Shown here piece by piece: positions 53,406 to 64,000 of a stretch of DNA of 64,000 nt. Within the stretch, counting starts at the first letter, position 1, and each line of letters opens with the position of its first letter. Both the position numbers and the translations under genes were made by a program. Source of the stretch: Porphyra umbilicalis (lineage: Eukaryota > Rhodophyta > Bangiophyceae > Bangiales > Bangiaceae); contig KV918921.1 of assembly GCA_002049455.2 (NCBI GenBank), positions 103,546-167,545 of the forward strand, read 5' to 3'. Under the pieces are notes generated by a model. That model was not told where the DNA came from. It saw nothing but the letters and a program-made list of their open reading frames with translations, and ran no database searches.

Positions 53406-53779
53406 GGCGGACTACTGTGTCGTTCAAAAAAACGGTTGCGTCACGCACGGTCACCGCCGGTGCCGCCACGCCTGCCGAGCCGTCGTTGCCACCGTCACCA
53501 CAAAGCACCTGCTGCCGCATCGTCAAGGCTAGTCTCGTTCGGGCTGTGCTCGTCGTGGGGTGTGCCGGATCCGCTCGCCCCGCTGTCGCGCCCGCCACCC
53601 CCGCCGCGGTCGGTGGCGGTGCGGTCCCCCTGCCCTGCCGTCGCGGCTGCCGCTCTCCCCCCGCCCCTTCCACCCCCGTGCCGTTGCCCGGTCGCGCAGC
53701 GGTGCTGCCCCCCGGCGCCTTGTGCGCGGCGGCGCTTCCCCCCCCTTCCCCCCCCCCCCCCTTCCCCCCCCCCGGCGTC

Positions 53780-56700
53780 ATGGCCCTCCCCGGCGATGCG
53801 GCGCTCGCCACCCTCATTGACGCGACGCTCTCCCCCCACGCCCCCGATCGGCGGGGCGCGGAAGCCAAGCTCACCGACGCGGAGGCGTCCCCCGGCTTTG
53901 CGGTCGCCCTCCTCCGCCTCGTCGTTGCCGGCGCCGCCACCGCCACGGACGCGGGCGCCGACGCGCGGCGCCAAGCCGCGGCCGTGTACCTCAAAAACGT
54001 GACCAAGCGCCGCTGGGCCGACCTCCCCGCCGCCGACACGACCGCCGTCCGCGGGGCGCTCGTGGAGGTGCTGCTCGGCGCGCGCCCCCCCGTGCGGCGC
54101 GTCCTCTCCGAGGCGCTCGCCGTCATTGCGGAAGCGGACTTTCCCGACCGGTGGCCGTCGCTCCTCCCGACGCTCGCCGGCCGCCTCGTTGCCGCCGCCC
54201 CGTCGGCGGCGGCGCGCGTGGCGGCGGCGGCGTCCCCCCCCGGCGGGGGCGTCTCGGCGGCGACGGTTGTGGCGGGGTCACCCGGGGGGCCCATCGACTG
54301 GGGGGGCCTCGACGGCGCCCTCGACGCCCTCGCCGCCGTCTTTGACCGCTACCGCGACCGCTTCCGCTCCGACGCCCTCTTTACGGAAATCAACTATGCG
54401 CTCGGCGTCGTGCAGGCGCCGCTGCTGGGCGTGTTTGAGGCCGTCGCGGGGGCGCTGCTGGCGCCGGCGGGGGGGGGGGGCGGGGGGGGCGCCGCCCCCG
54501 CCCCCGCCGCCGACGCCCCCGAGTCGCACGTCCGCGTCGCCGCCGCCGTCGTGCGCGTCTTTCACTCGCTCTCCTGGCAAGACCTCCCCGCCTACTTTGA
54601 GGACACCCTCGCGTCGTGGATGGGGCCCCTCGTCCGCCTCCTCGCGTATGAGAATGCGGGGCTGGCGGCGGACGCGGACGATGCGGGGCCCGGCTCGGCC
54701 GTCGACGAGCTCCACGCGGCGGTGATTGACGTGGCGACGCTCTACCAGGCAAAGTACGACGAGTTCCGCCCCTACCTCCAAACGTTTGTGCGGGAGGCGT
54801 GGCAGCTGCTCGTGCGGCTCGGCAACGTGCCCCGCTACGACGCGGTCGTCACGTCGGGCATCCGCTTCCTCACCACCGTCGCGCGGTCGGCGGACCACGC
54901 GCTCTTTGGGGAGGCGGCGACGCTCGCCCAAATTTCCGCCTCGATCATCGTCCCCAACGTGGGCCTCCGCGAGGAGGACGAGGAGCTGTTTGAGGACAAC
55001 CCGGCGGAATACATCCGCCGCGACATGGAGGGGTCGGACGGGGAGACGCGGCGGCGGGCGGCGGTGGAGCTCGTCAAGGGCCTCCGCGCGCACTATGACG
55101 CGCCCGTCACAGCCTCCTTCTCCGCCTTTGTCGCCGACGCGTTGGCCGCCTACGCGGCGGGCGCGGCGGGGGCGTGGCGGGGGAAAGACGCGGCCATCTA
55201 CGTCGTCACCGCCCTCGGGTGGAAGGCGGGCACGGCGGCGGGGGGGGCGACGGAAACGTCGGCGCTCGTCGACGTGGCCGACTTTTACGCGGCGCACGTG
55301 GCGCCCGAGTTGACGACCGCCGCGGCGGCGGTGGCGGCCGCCGGCGGCGCCGCCGGCGGCGCCGCCGCGGCGGCGCTACCACACCCCATCCTCGTGGCGG
55401 ATGCGCTCAAGTTTGCGCTCACGTTTCGCAACCAGCTGCCGCCGCCGGCCGTGCGGCCGCTCGTCGACGCGGCGACGGCGCTGCTCGGCGCCCCCGACGT
55501 GGTCGTCCAATCCTACGCGGCGGCCACCATTGAGCGGCTGCTGTCGGTGCGGGATCGGGTGCCGGTGGCGGCGGCGGCGGCGGTCGGGGCGACCAACGGG
55601 GTGGGTGCCCCCCCCGCCCCCCCCCCCGGTCCGACGCGGTCGGTCGGGCGGGTGACCAAGGCGGAGGTGGCCACGTGGCTGCCGACGCTCCTCCCCGCCC
55701 TGCTCTCCGTCCTCACGGCAACGACGCGGGCGGACGCGTCGGCAACGACGGAGAATGTGTATGTGGCCAAGGCGCTGCTGCGCACGCTGTCGACGGCGCG
55801 GGAGGCGGTGCCGCCGGCGGCGGTGCAAGCCGCCCTCTCCACCCTCGTCCGCGTCATTGGGGTGGTCGCCGCCAACCCGGCCAACCCGGCGTTTAACCAC
55901 TACGTCTTTGAGTGCGTGTCGGCGCTCGTGCGGTTTGTGGGGGGGGGGGGGGGGGGGGGGGCTCCGCCCGGCGTTTGAGGCGGCGCTGCTGCCGACCCTG
56001 GGCGAGCTCCTCGCGTCAGACGTGGCCGAGTTTGGACCGTACGTGTTGCAGCTCGCGGCGCAGCTGCTGAGCTTGCACCCGCTGCCGGCGGCGGGCGGTG
56101 GGGCCGGCGGCGGCGGCGGCGGCGGCGACGGCGGTGCCGGCGCGGCGTCGGCGACGGCGGCGGCGACGGGGGCGGCGGACCCCCCCCCGCTGCCGCCGTG
56201 GTACACGGCCCTGCTGCCGCCGCTGCTCTCGCCCGCCCTGTGGGCGCGCCGCAGCTACGTGCCCGGCATGGTCCTCTACCTCCGCGCGCTCGCGCGCCGC
56301 GCGCCCGCGGCGGTCGCCGCCGGCACGCACCTCAGCGGCCTCCTCGGCATCTTTCAAAAGCTCATTGCGTCCAAGGCGACGGACCACCACGGCCTCGCGC
56401 TCGCCACGACGCTCGTGCGGTCGGCGCCGGTGGGGGCCATGGCGCCGCTCCTCCCCTCGGTCGTGCAAGTCGCGCTGACGCGGCTGCACCATGCAAAGAC
56501 GGCCAAGTACGTGGACGGCCTGCTGCTGCTCCTCGCCGCCATGGTCGACGTCCACGGCGTGCGCGCGACGGTCGGGGCGGCCGACGCGCTCGGCGCGGGG
56601 CTCTTTGCGCAGCTGCTTGGGCAGGTGTGGGTGCCGGAGCTCGGCACGGGGCGCCTGCCGCCGGGGCGGCGCCTCGTTGTCGCGACCGCCTCGGCGGCGC

Positions 56701-57143
56701 TCCTCGGCGACGCGGCCGTGGCGGCGGCCGAGGCGTACGCGGGGGTGTGGGGGGGGCTCCTCCAGGCCGTCCTCGGCGTTGCCGAGGGCGTACCGACCAC
56801 CGCCCCGGGGGCGCCGGGCGTGACGGCAGCGGAGGAGGAGGACGATGATGGCGGCGTCGCTGCGTCGCCGGGCGCGCCGGGCACGGGGGTGGGGGAGGAG
56901 GAGGGCAACTCGGTGGCCTTCTCCGCCCTCGCCCACGCGTCGCGGTGCGCGGCGGCGACCGAGGCGGTGGGGGAGACGGTGCCGCCGGGGGGGGCGGCGG
57001 CCCTCCGCCGCGCAATCGTCGAGGCGGTCGGCCGGGCGGCGGCGGCGGCGCCGGGGGTGCTCGGGCGGGTGCGCGCACTCGAGCCGTCGGCGCAGGCGGT
57101 GCTCGGGCGGTACTTTGCCGAGGCGGGGCAGACGCTGGGATGA
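53780..57143 (+). CDS. CSE1: CSE1/exportin-2 (CAS), importin-alpha export receptor
   Basis: About 1,120 codons from ATG 53,780 (MALPGDAALATLIDATLSPH), directly after C-rich leader runs. Importin-beta N-terminal HEAT signature: AVYLKNVTKRRWAD and ADFPDRWPSLLPTL. CSE1-specific segments: VFHSLSWQDLPAYFEDTLAS, LYQAKYDEFRPYLQTFVREA, SIIVPNVGLREEDEELFEDN and AEYIRRDMEGSDGETRRRAA, the last being diagnostic. A G23 run (55,939-55,961) shifts the frame; the protein then continues LRPAFEAALLPTLGELLASD, RSYVPGMVLYLRALARRAPA and FQKLIASKATDHHG to RYFAEAGQTLG and TGA. Longer than the usual about 960 residues because of Ala/Gly inserts. It returns importin-alpha to the cytoplasm with RanGTP. No intron seen. 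Divergent to CDC20. Confidence 0.95.
55939..55961 (+). repeat. G23 run splitting the CSE1 reading frame
   Basis: 23 consecutive G inside CSE1. The conserved protein is in frame 2 before and in another frame after it, so the run length in this sequence is not a coding length. Confidence 0.95.
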
Positions 57144-59218
57144 CGGGGGGGGCGGGGAAGGGGGGTGGGGGTGGGGGGGGGGGGGGGGGGGGCGTGTCGG
57201 CGGGTGGCGCCGTTGGGTGGCTGTTGTTTCTTGTCTTGGCGTGCGAGAGGGTGCGCTGTGTGTGTGTAGGTGGGGACGAGCAGGGTGTTGGGGGGGATGC
57301 CGGTGTGGTGGGCGGGGGCGGGGGGTCGTGGCGGTGCGGCTGGGGAGCGTGGGGATGCGCCGGCGTGGGGGGGGCGGGCACGGGCGGAAACCGTGGCGAG
57401 GGCGTGGGGCGTGCGCGCGTGGCGGGGTGCGGCGCGTGGCAAAACGCGCGCGCCGCTGTTGGTGTGTCAGACCCCCGTGTTGGCGGCGGCCGCGGCTCTG
57501 CCAGCGCCGTCAGAGCCCCGCGGTGGCACCGCGAGGCGTCGGCGCTGCGGCACCGCAGCGGCATGGACGGCACACAGGCGAGGGCGGTGGACGAGCTCGG
57601 AGCCGCCGCGCAACGCGGTGGCCCACCCCCAGCGCCTGCCACGCACCGGAGCCGCGCCCCATGGGGGCCACGCACGCGCGCTGCCTCCCCGCCCCTCCCC
57701 CCCCCTCCCCGCGGCTACGGCTGTTGTACGGTCGCGCTCTTGCGACGGCCGCCTGCCGCATTGGGCGCAGGACCACGGGCGTCGGCTCGTTCGACGCGCG
57801 CGGCCCAGTGGGCCACACGCATCATGGTTACCACACGTTGTTTTACCTGCCTTGACGACCTGGAAACGCCGATCATTTCGGAAACGATCTTAGACGGCCA
57901 GCGATCTTTTCACGGGAAATCACAGTACTTTTCCGAGGAAGCACAAAACCGTTGCGTTTGAGCAAGCACTGTCAGAAACGGACCAAGATTTTTTCCAATC
58001 ATAACCAGTACGATGGCCAAGTGTTCGAACAACCCAATCCCCTGGCCTTTAGGACAGGGTACTATCCAACATGCGCATAGGGGCCCCCATTCTAATTTTT
58101 TTCCGAGCTAGTGCACGTTGCGGGAGTACTTGCGAAAAAGCGGGGTGCACGCGGAGAGACCTCGTACGGCTCGGGCGGACGTCGCCGTACGTTGAGTCCG
58201 ACATGGTTAGAAGCGTCAACTTGCACACTATCCGTACATGTATTTTTGCACGATGGCCGTACGTTGGGCGTTTGTGAGGTCCAACCATGTAGAAAGAGGG
58301 TTTTTTTCTCGTTCAGATGGCTTGAAACGGGGGGTCTGTGCTTCAGACGAGCTGGAAACGAGGATGCGTGCTGCATATGACCGCGTCGGGTGAGGAATTG
58401 AAGACATAATTGGTGAAACATGCCCCTGAGATGCTCTGGACGGTGTTTTTGTTCTTCAAAATTTTGAACGCGCAGGAGAGGGCCAAGATCGGGGACGGCC
58501 GAGAGTCGTGGAATGTGGTGTGACCGTGGCGCGCAGTGACTGAAGCGGGCAGTCGCGAGTGGCGTGACGCAGCTGCCCGCGTGGTTCTGTGCGCGGACCT
58601 GTGACGAGGAGAGGGCGGCGTCGTGCGTGTGGCCCGTGCGAGGGGGTGGTGGTGTCGCGGTGGCGGATCCGGCCGTGCGGGATGTCGCACAACTGACCGC
58701 GCGGTACGTCGTGGGGGGAGGAGAACGGACAGGGGGGTACGTTCGGGGGGCTGTGGAGGGGTTGAGGGGCCGTGGGGCTGGAGGGGGGGAGGGGTGAAGA
58801 CGCCGCTGGCTAGCCGGTGGTAGCCCCTACGGCGGCGGCGGCGGACCCTGCGCCCGCGCCCCCTGCTGCGATAGGCTTGCTACTGGCAACAAGCCTAGCC
58901 ATCATGGACGAGGGGGCGGGAGTGGCGTGGCGTTTGCCCCAGGGGGCGGGTGGACTGCGCGGTAGCGGCGGCGGAGGCGGACGTGGGTGTGAGGCCGGTG
59001 GGCTGGGGGGGGTGAGGCTGTCGGCGAGCCGTGCGTGGCTTGGGACTGTCGCAAGCACGGCGTCGCCTGGGTGGGGGGCCGGCGCGCTCCGGGGCGGACG
59101 GCTCTGGCGCGCGCGCCTGCCCGTGGACGCCCGCAATGACATAAAAATAAAAACCAATGCAGTGCATGAAAAACATAACCACGTGCCAAGTGAAGCGCGA
59201 CGCGGCATGCTTCAAGTC
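57144..59218. other. Intergenic stretch without supported genes
   Basis: Starts with long G runs (57,158-57,193), continues as GC-rich low-complexity DNA and drops in GC after 57.8 kb. It holds one short copy of the CCCTGGCCTTTAGGACAGGG hairpin (58,040-58,059). Open frames lack family motifs. Confidence 0.5.
58040..58059 (+). repeat. Interspersed hairpin repeat, short copy 2
   Basis: CCCTGGCCTTTAGGACAGGG, identical to 17,492-17,511 and 61,191-61,210, but similarity stops about one base later (TACTATCC instead of TGCTCTC). Confidence 0.8.
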
Positions 59219-59458
59219 TATGGCGCGTCGCCAAAGAATGATCGGATCCGAGCAAGTTCCACAGCAAGTTGCAGCATGCTGTGACCGTGCTGTGACTGTG
59301 CTTTGAAATAAAATTGCATGCTGAGGGCTCCTGGATGGCTCTGTGGGAGGCAAGGACGATCACAGCAATTTTAAATTCTGTGCTGTGAGCTGCTGTGAAC
59401 TGCTGTGACTTGCTGTGAGCGTTTCTCAGATCCGATCATTCTTTGGCGACGCGCCATA
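59219..59458. mobile_element. 240-bp MITE with perfect 30-bp inverted repeats
   Basis: 59,219-59,248 (TATGGCGCGTCGCCAAAGAA...) and 59,429-59,458 are perfect reverse complements over 30 bp. The outermost TA on each side may be the target duplication, as in Tc1/mariner-type MITEs. The interior has repeated GCTGTGA words (GCTGTGAACTGCTGTGACTT) and no coding capacity. Perfect arms suggest recent activity. It is not the same family as the 12.6-kb MITE. Confidence 0.88.
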
Positions 59459-60243
59459 AATAATGCTCCAGAACTTACTTGTATAGATTGTCTTCGATCA
59501 CAGCACAACTCCAGGCCAGGGTGTTTTCGCGTACGCGCTTTCAGTACAAGCTGTGCCGAGATCGGACTCGGGCGAGCGCCAGCGCAAGCGGATGCATCAT
59601 TGGCACCGTCGCGTGGGAGAGCACCAACGTAGGGCCCCCTGGAGGGCCCTTCCTGACACTAAATAGTGCGGACCGCAGAAGCGCGGTGCTGTACGTATGT
59701 ACGTTCACTCCTGCGGGGCGCCTGTCTGGCTTTTTCCATGTCGCGGATCCGCGCCAGCCTGGAACTGGCGAAAAGCTCGAATCGTCTCACCACCCGCTGG
59801 CCCCGCGTGGCTGCCACCTCCACGTGGCGCCGCCCCAGCCTCGGACCTCTTCGGGGGCGTCTGTGCTCACGGCAGCGTCGGCTGCGGCGAGGCCGGGCCC
59901 GCACCGCTGCGGCAGTCCCTGCTGGGGCCCGCGCTGGCGGGCCAGCCCGCGCCCGGCGGGCTGCCCGCGCCCCCACGCGCCCGCCCGCCTCGCTGCGGCT
60001 GCCATCGCGGCGCGACGGCGCTGGCGCGCGCCTCTTAAGCGGGTCCCTGCGGCCAGTGGGCCTGTGGGAGAGAGAGGGGTCGACCCGCCCAGCGCCCACC
60101 GGCCAGCCGCCTGCCCATCACAGACACGCCGACCCACCGCCGGCCGACTCCCCTGCGGTGAACGCCGCCTTTCCCCCCACCCCCCGCGCGCCGTCAACGC
60201 CGCGCTTCCCCCTACCCATTGCTGCCAAGGAGAGCGGTGCACG

Positions 60244-61000
60244 ATGGTTCCGCTGTGCCGCGCCGCCTGCACCGCCCGGGGGTTGGTGGCACCCCTGCAC
60301 GCGCTGCTGGCGCTCCTGCTGCTCACGCTCCTCGGCGCTGGGATCACCCCCACCCCGCGTCTGCCGGCACGCTCTACTTCCCCGGCCGCGTCGGGCCGGT
60401 CAAGTACGCGCTGGGCAACATCATGAAATCCGCAAAGGCCGGGCCTGCGTTTGTCGGCACCACCCGCCGGCTGCTGCCGACGTGCTTCCGCTCCGCCGGC
60501 CACTGTTGCGCGACGGCCTGCCGCGTCGCGCCGCTCGTCCTCCGCGTCATGAGTTGGGGGAGGGCGCTCCCGCGGCGGGCGGCGGTAGGGGCCTCGACCC
60601 CCCCTTTGCGGCCGCCGCCTGCCCGCTGGCCGTCGGCGTGTGGCGGTTGCAAAAGGAGACGGACCCGGCTTCCGCCCTCGGAGAGGTGACCTTTTTTCGC
60701 AACAAGCTCATCTATGGGCGCTCGACGGACTTTGCGCTCCTGCCACGCTGCGACACGCCAGGGCTGATGTGGGCGGTCGGCCGCCGGGGCGCCGCGGGGT
60801 TGGTTTGGGCACCCACCGGCGGTGGCGCGGGGGGGGCGTCGACAACGGCCACGGCGGTGGCTCACAGCAAGTGTGTGACCTCCTGCGACAGGATCTTGAG
60901 CAGCGCCGCGCCAGCGACGCCACGGTGCCTCAAACCGACACAAAAGAAGCTGCTCGCGTTTGGGGCGTGCGCGGCGGGGTGTCGCAGCAAGCGGTCGTAG
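60244..61000 (+). CDS. Secreted or endomembrane protein of unknown function
   Basis: About 250 codons if two frame breaks are healed. Starts MVPLCRAACTARGLVAPLHA followed by LLALLLLTLLGAG, a clear signal peptide. Then, in another frame, AGTLYFPGRVGPVKYALGNI and CFRSAGHCCATACRVAPLVL, and in a third frame after a C6 run near 60,598, FAAAACPLAVGVWRLQKETD, VTFFRNKLIYGRSTDFALLP and KKLLAFGACAAGCRSKRS with stop at 60,998-61,000. Breaks sit at C runs as in the other host genes. Cys-rich. I do not recognise the family. 59,459-60,243 is GC-rich and holds no supported gene. Confidence 0.5.
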
Positions 61001-61190
61001 CCTGTGCGGTGGGGGGGGGGCAGGTGGGTGGAAGAGAGCAGTAGGGGGTGGAAACGTAGGTCCGCAACCTGTGCTGCGGGCAACGCGGGCGGCGGCGTTG
61101 TAGGGAGGGCAAGAAGCGGGACGATGTGGTTTCGACGGGTCTCTTCCTCTCGTACAGCCGTTCTCCGGAAAATCCCGCACTACAACTGTT

Positions 61191-61296
61191 CCCTGGCCTT
61201 TAGGACAGGGTGCTCTCAAAGTGTAGTGATGCACACATATACTTAGATCCAGGGACTTGCTCTCCGTTTCAGAGGAGGCAGTCTGCATTCGTGTCC
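61191..61296 (+). repeat. Interspersed repeat with 5' hairpin, copy 3
   Basis: Matches 17,492-17,597 over about 105 bp with few substitutions. The two copies are 43.7 kb apart with unrelated flanks, so this is a dispersed element rather than a duplication of the region. Confidence 0.85.
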
Positions 61297-62311
61297 TCGG
61301 CCCCCTCCCCATGTGTTGGGGACGCGGAAACATGTTTGAATAAGACCCAGAAAAGCTTTGAATAGGGCCTCGAATGGCCCACAAAGGGGCCACACGTGGT
61401 CGGAACAAACGTCAAAATATGAGTAGCCCCCATGTATTCCTAGCACCACTTTTTATCAAAGTTCATCTCAATGAGTTTTCAGTATATATATAACATTTTT
61501 GGTGAGTTCGAAAATGGTGACGAATAGTTCCGGTGCGGAAAGGTGCATCCAAGACATCGGGGAAGACAGGGGCAGACTTGATTTGTCAGCAGGCGAAGTT
61601 CTTTTTCAGCATTATGTCGTTACTACTTTTTTAAGCTCGTCGGCAGGGTGTGTGTGGCGCTTTTCATCCAGCAGGGCAAGCTTCACGTCTTCGACCAGCA
61701 CGGACGGACAGACAGTGGGCCCGCTGCAGCCGCTGCTGTCACCCGGCCGTGCTGCGCCTGACACAATGATTTCTTAGACAAGAACGGGTCGGAATCGCAC
61801 ATTACAGCAATTATGCTTATTTGAGAACGGAGTATTTGGCCATCGGGGAGCCCCTACTTCCATTCTGGTGTCGCCTTCCACCACACGAAGGTGCTTGTGG
61901 ACCGCGCAAGGAGCCTTTGCAGCACAGGACGCTTCGCAGAGGAGGGGCACATGAGTTGTTGGAGTACCTCTGGTAGCGCCAGGAGACACAGAGGGTTGCT
62001 GAAAACCAGCATTTGAGCAGGGGGCCAGGACAGAGCAGGAGGGAAGGGGGGGGGGAAAGACTGCAGGCCGAGGACAGCCGATGGAACGGAGGGTGAACGC
62101 GTGGGGAAGAAAGGGGGGCGAATGGGAGGGGAGGGGATGGCTGCAGGGGGGTGCAGGGTCTATCAGCTGGATGAAAATATGATGTGTAAGGCTGTGCTGG
62201 TACCTACGGCACTGGTACAGACTTGCGCTGTGATGGCTTCAAGGCCTGGGGGTGCGGGGGGGATGGATAGCCCTAAAAACCCCGCACAGAACAACGCGAC
62301 CGCGAACCTCG

Positions 62312-62347
62312 GGCTATGGAGCATCTCAGCTGAGATGCTCTATAGCC
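62312..62347. repeat. 36-bp near-perfect palindrome
   Basis: Centre GAGCATCTCAGCTGAGATGC, arms extending outward to GGCTAT and ATAGCC with one mismatched pair. Could extrude as a cruciform or be the fused ends of an element. The surrounding 61,297-63,426 has lower GC and no gene I can support. Confidence 0.85.
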
Positions 62348-63426
62348 TGAGGCATCTGCAGATGTGCTGATCACACCTCTTTGTCGACCTTGCCCGAGAA
62401 ACCGACCCACACGGCCACTACGGGGCTCCGGGATGCGTCGGGGTGACCTCTGGTCCGCGATCCTGGTGATGACCGGGGAGCAAGACGCTCCGCTCGGAAT
62501 CACTAGCCAAGGACTTTGTAAACGCCGAATTGCAGCCATCCAGCCATGTACTTTTCGCTGCTTTTTTCCCGGGGTAAAAAATGGGCTTTTCTGGTCCAGG
62601 AGTGCTCCGTTTGAGGTGCACAAATCGTCGTGGGACAGCACAGCGATTTGCGACCTCTTCCTTATTTAATCCTGGTGCTTGATTCAGATGGTCCGCAGGG
62701 GTTTCCAGAGGTCTGTCTGTTTCTTGCATCCAAATCAATCCTGCACACAGCTTTGAACGATCCTTCGAATTATCGCACATCGATTGAAGGATCGGTAGGA
62801 GGGAGTCCCTCGAATTCTTCCACAGATGCTCCGGATGTGATGCCAGGATCGTCGTGAGATTGGCGCACGTTGTTTCTTCCGGAAATTACTTGGAACTCTC
62901 TCAGGGCGACTTCAGTCATTTTCTTCGGGATGATCTTACGCAATGTCCTGGGATCAGAAGCGGACTGCTCCGTGGATAGTCCGTGGGATCAAACGAAGAA
63001 CGTAACAGCAGAGTACCATTGGGATGATCTGTGAGATCTTCCGTCGGTCGTTTCGGAGGGCGACACTCGTCCCAGTTCTGGGATTGTTCGTCACACGGCC
63101 ATGTAGGACGATGCATGGACGGTTCGCGAGCTCAAGCATGCTGCCAGCTTCTGGATTCAGTAGAGTTTAACGAATCAGAACCTCGTGTGCATCGAGCAAA
63201 CGCGGCAGGGCGGTTTTACGCTCTTGCCATGCCACACCTCGGATGATGTGCCGGGGACGTCTTCTGTCAAGGGCTGCTCGTACTGGGTACAGAAGCGCGA
63301 TTCGAATCGTTCCTGGACTGGTCTTATCCGAATCGAGTCTGCTTGCGTCTCCCCGCATCGTCATAGCTCCCTATTGAGTGAATTCGAAGCTCAGCTTGCT
63401 GCCCTGTTTCTGGCCCCCAACCGGCA

Positions 63427-64000
63427 ATGAAGCGTCGCAGGCGGGGGCCTCGAGGCTCCGCCTACTTCGATCTTTCCGATGGAGACCTCATGCATATGCA
63501 GTCGCAGCAGGCCACCTCAACGACAGGTTCCAGAGCAGTGCCTATGGAGGAGTCTGGAAATAGCGGTGTGACGCAAAACCTGGGCCTGCTGTCAGGAAGG
63601 CCGTCACCAGCACCCTCTCTAGAGGACCACCAAGATGTAGTCACGTCTTCAGAATCTGAGCCTGATGGATGCCCCTCTGACGATACAGACATCTCCAGTG
63701 AAGAGGAACGACCAGTCGGGCAATTTGCGTCTCGCCGGGAGTTTCTCTGCTTTGGGTACCTCTTTGGTCGAGCGCGTGTCACGCTGCGGCAGTACGACAT
63801 TATGCGAGAGGCAGAGGACTCATTCAGCCCCAAAGAGAAGTGGCCATCTAGATGGCGCTTACAACAGTTGCGCAAGCAAATGCTGAACACCGCTATACCT
63901 CTGAGACGGGAAGTGACCACGCGGCAGTTACCCGTTGGCAAAGGGAAGGCTCTTCGCAAACTGCCGGACGTTACTGTGTCTTACATTCCCTTTTCCGTGC
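63427..64000 (+). CDS. 5' part of a transposase-like ORF running off the window
   Basis: From ATG 63,427 (MKRRRRGPRGSAYFDLSDGD) the frame is open for 191 codons to the window end. It has an acidic Ser-rich stretch (SSESEPDGCPSDDTDISSEE) and then REFLCFGYLFGRARVTLRQY followed by DIMREAEDSFSPKEKWPSRW. The acidic linker followed by a Q-Y-D-x-x-R helix is common in N-termini of Plavaka/CACTA-type transposases, and the lower GC matches the transposase at 5-7.7 kb rather than the host genes. The missing start of that gene would lie just left of this window's first base, so homology between the two cannot be tested here. Coding is likely; family is a guess. Confidence 0.55.
   Translation, partial: MKRRRRGPRGSAYFDLSDGDLMHMQSQQATSTTGSRAVPMEESGNSGVTQNLGLLSGRPSPAPSLEDHQDVVTSSESEPDGCPSDDTDISSEEERPVGQFASRREFLCFGYLFGRARVTLRQYDIMREAEDSFSPKEKWPSRWRLQQLRKQMLNTAIPLRREVTTRQLPVGKGKALRKLPDVTVSYIPFSV

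Noticed and set aside
57824-57961. 45-codon ORF starting MVTTRCFTCLDDLE
   Set aside because: Too short, no homologous feature, no promoter or partner; lies in gene-free DNA downstream of CSE1.
62418-63139. Minus-strand short open frames that look less biased than elsewhere
   Set aside because: Several stops and frame changes within a few hundred bases and no family motif; a retroelement remnant is possible but not supportable.
1-64000. CRISPR arrays, operons or bacterial-type regulatory sites
   Set aside because: No spaced identical repeats of CRISPR type. Spliced genes, CCAAT boxes and eukaryote-only gene families make the window nuclear eukaryotic.

Overview
The window is nuclear DNA of a eukaryote with very GC-rich genes. 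Codon third positions are almost all G or C, introns are few and short, and proteins carry many Ala/Gly/Pro low-complexity inserts. Conserved genes (XRN exonuclease, UFD1, CDC20, CSE1/exportin-2) exclude a prokaryote. The base composition, intron poverty, TE content and a starch-binding phosphatase fit a bangiophyte red alga of the Porphyra/Pyropia type. That assignment is inference; no organelle or rRNA marker is present.

Layout. Positions 1 to about 30 kb are a transposon graveyard. A young copia retrotransposon (306-5270, both LTRs, 5-bp target duplication) sits in frame inside an older CACTA/Plavaka-like transposase gene (3-7748). After it come a zinc-knuckle ORF (8.9-10.1 kb), a tandem promoter-like repeat (10.6-11.1 kb), a frameshifted Tc1/mariner transposase (11.3-11.9 kb), a 398-bp MITE (12.6-13.0 kb), a stop-riddled transposase (13.4-14.8 kb), a decayed Crypton-like tyrosine recombinase (15.6-17.3 kb), a G-rich TIR element (18.2-18.8 kb), a relict of the first transposase (21.3-21.8 kb) and a broken two-exon gene of unknown function (23.9-26.6 kb).

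Positions 30.3 to 61 kb are a host gene island: a small membrane protein, a GNAT acetyltransferase, a two-domain glycosyltransferase, a nuclear repeat protein with SUMO-acceptor motifs, a CBM25-like/HAD sugar phosphatase, an XRN exonuclease, UFD1, CDC20, CSE1 and a secreted protein. Genes stand as convergent and divergent pairs. The divergent spacers carry CCAAT and CACGTG boxes, and the CDC20/CSE1 spacer holds a 1-kb tandem duplication. Positions 61-64 kb return to lower-GC repeat DNA ending in the start of another transposase-like ORF that runs off the window.

Almost every host gene has its conserved domains split between reading frames, and nearly every break lies at or near a long G or C run. 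I read these as homopolymer-length errors or polymorphisms, not gene death, and annotate the genes as whole. Most striking are the bifunctional glycosyltransferase (candidate for agaran/porphyran backbone synthesis), the starch-binding-module/HAD phosphatase fusion, and the SUMO-motif repeat protein.
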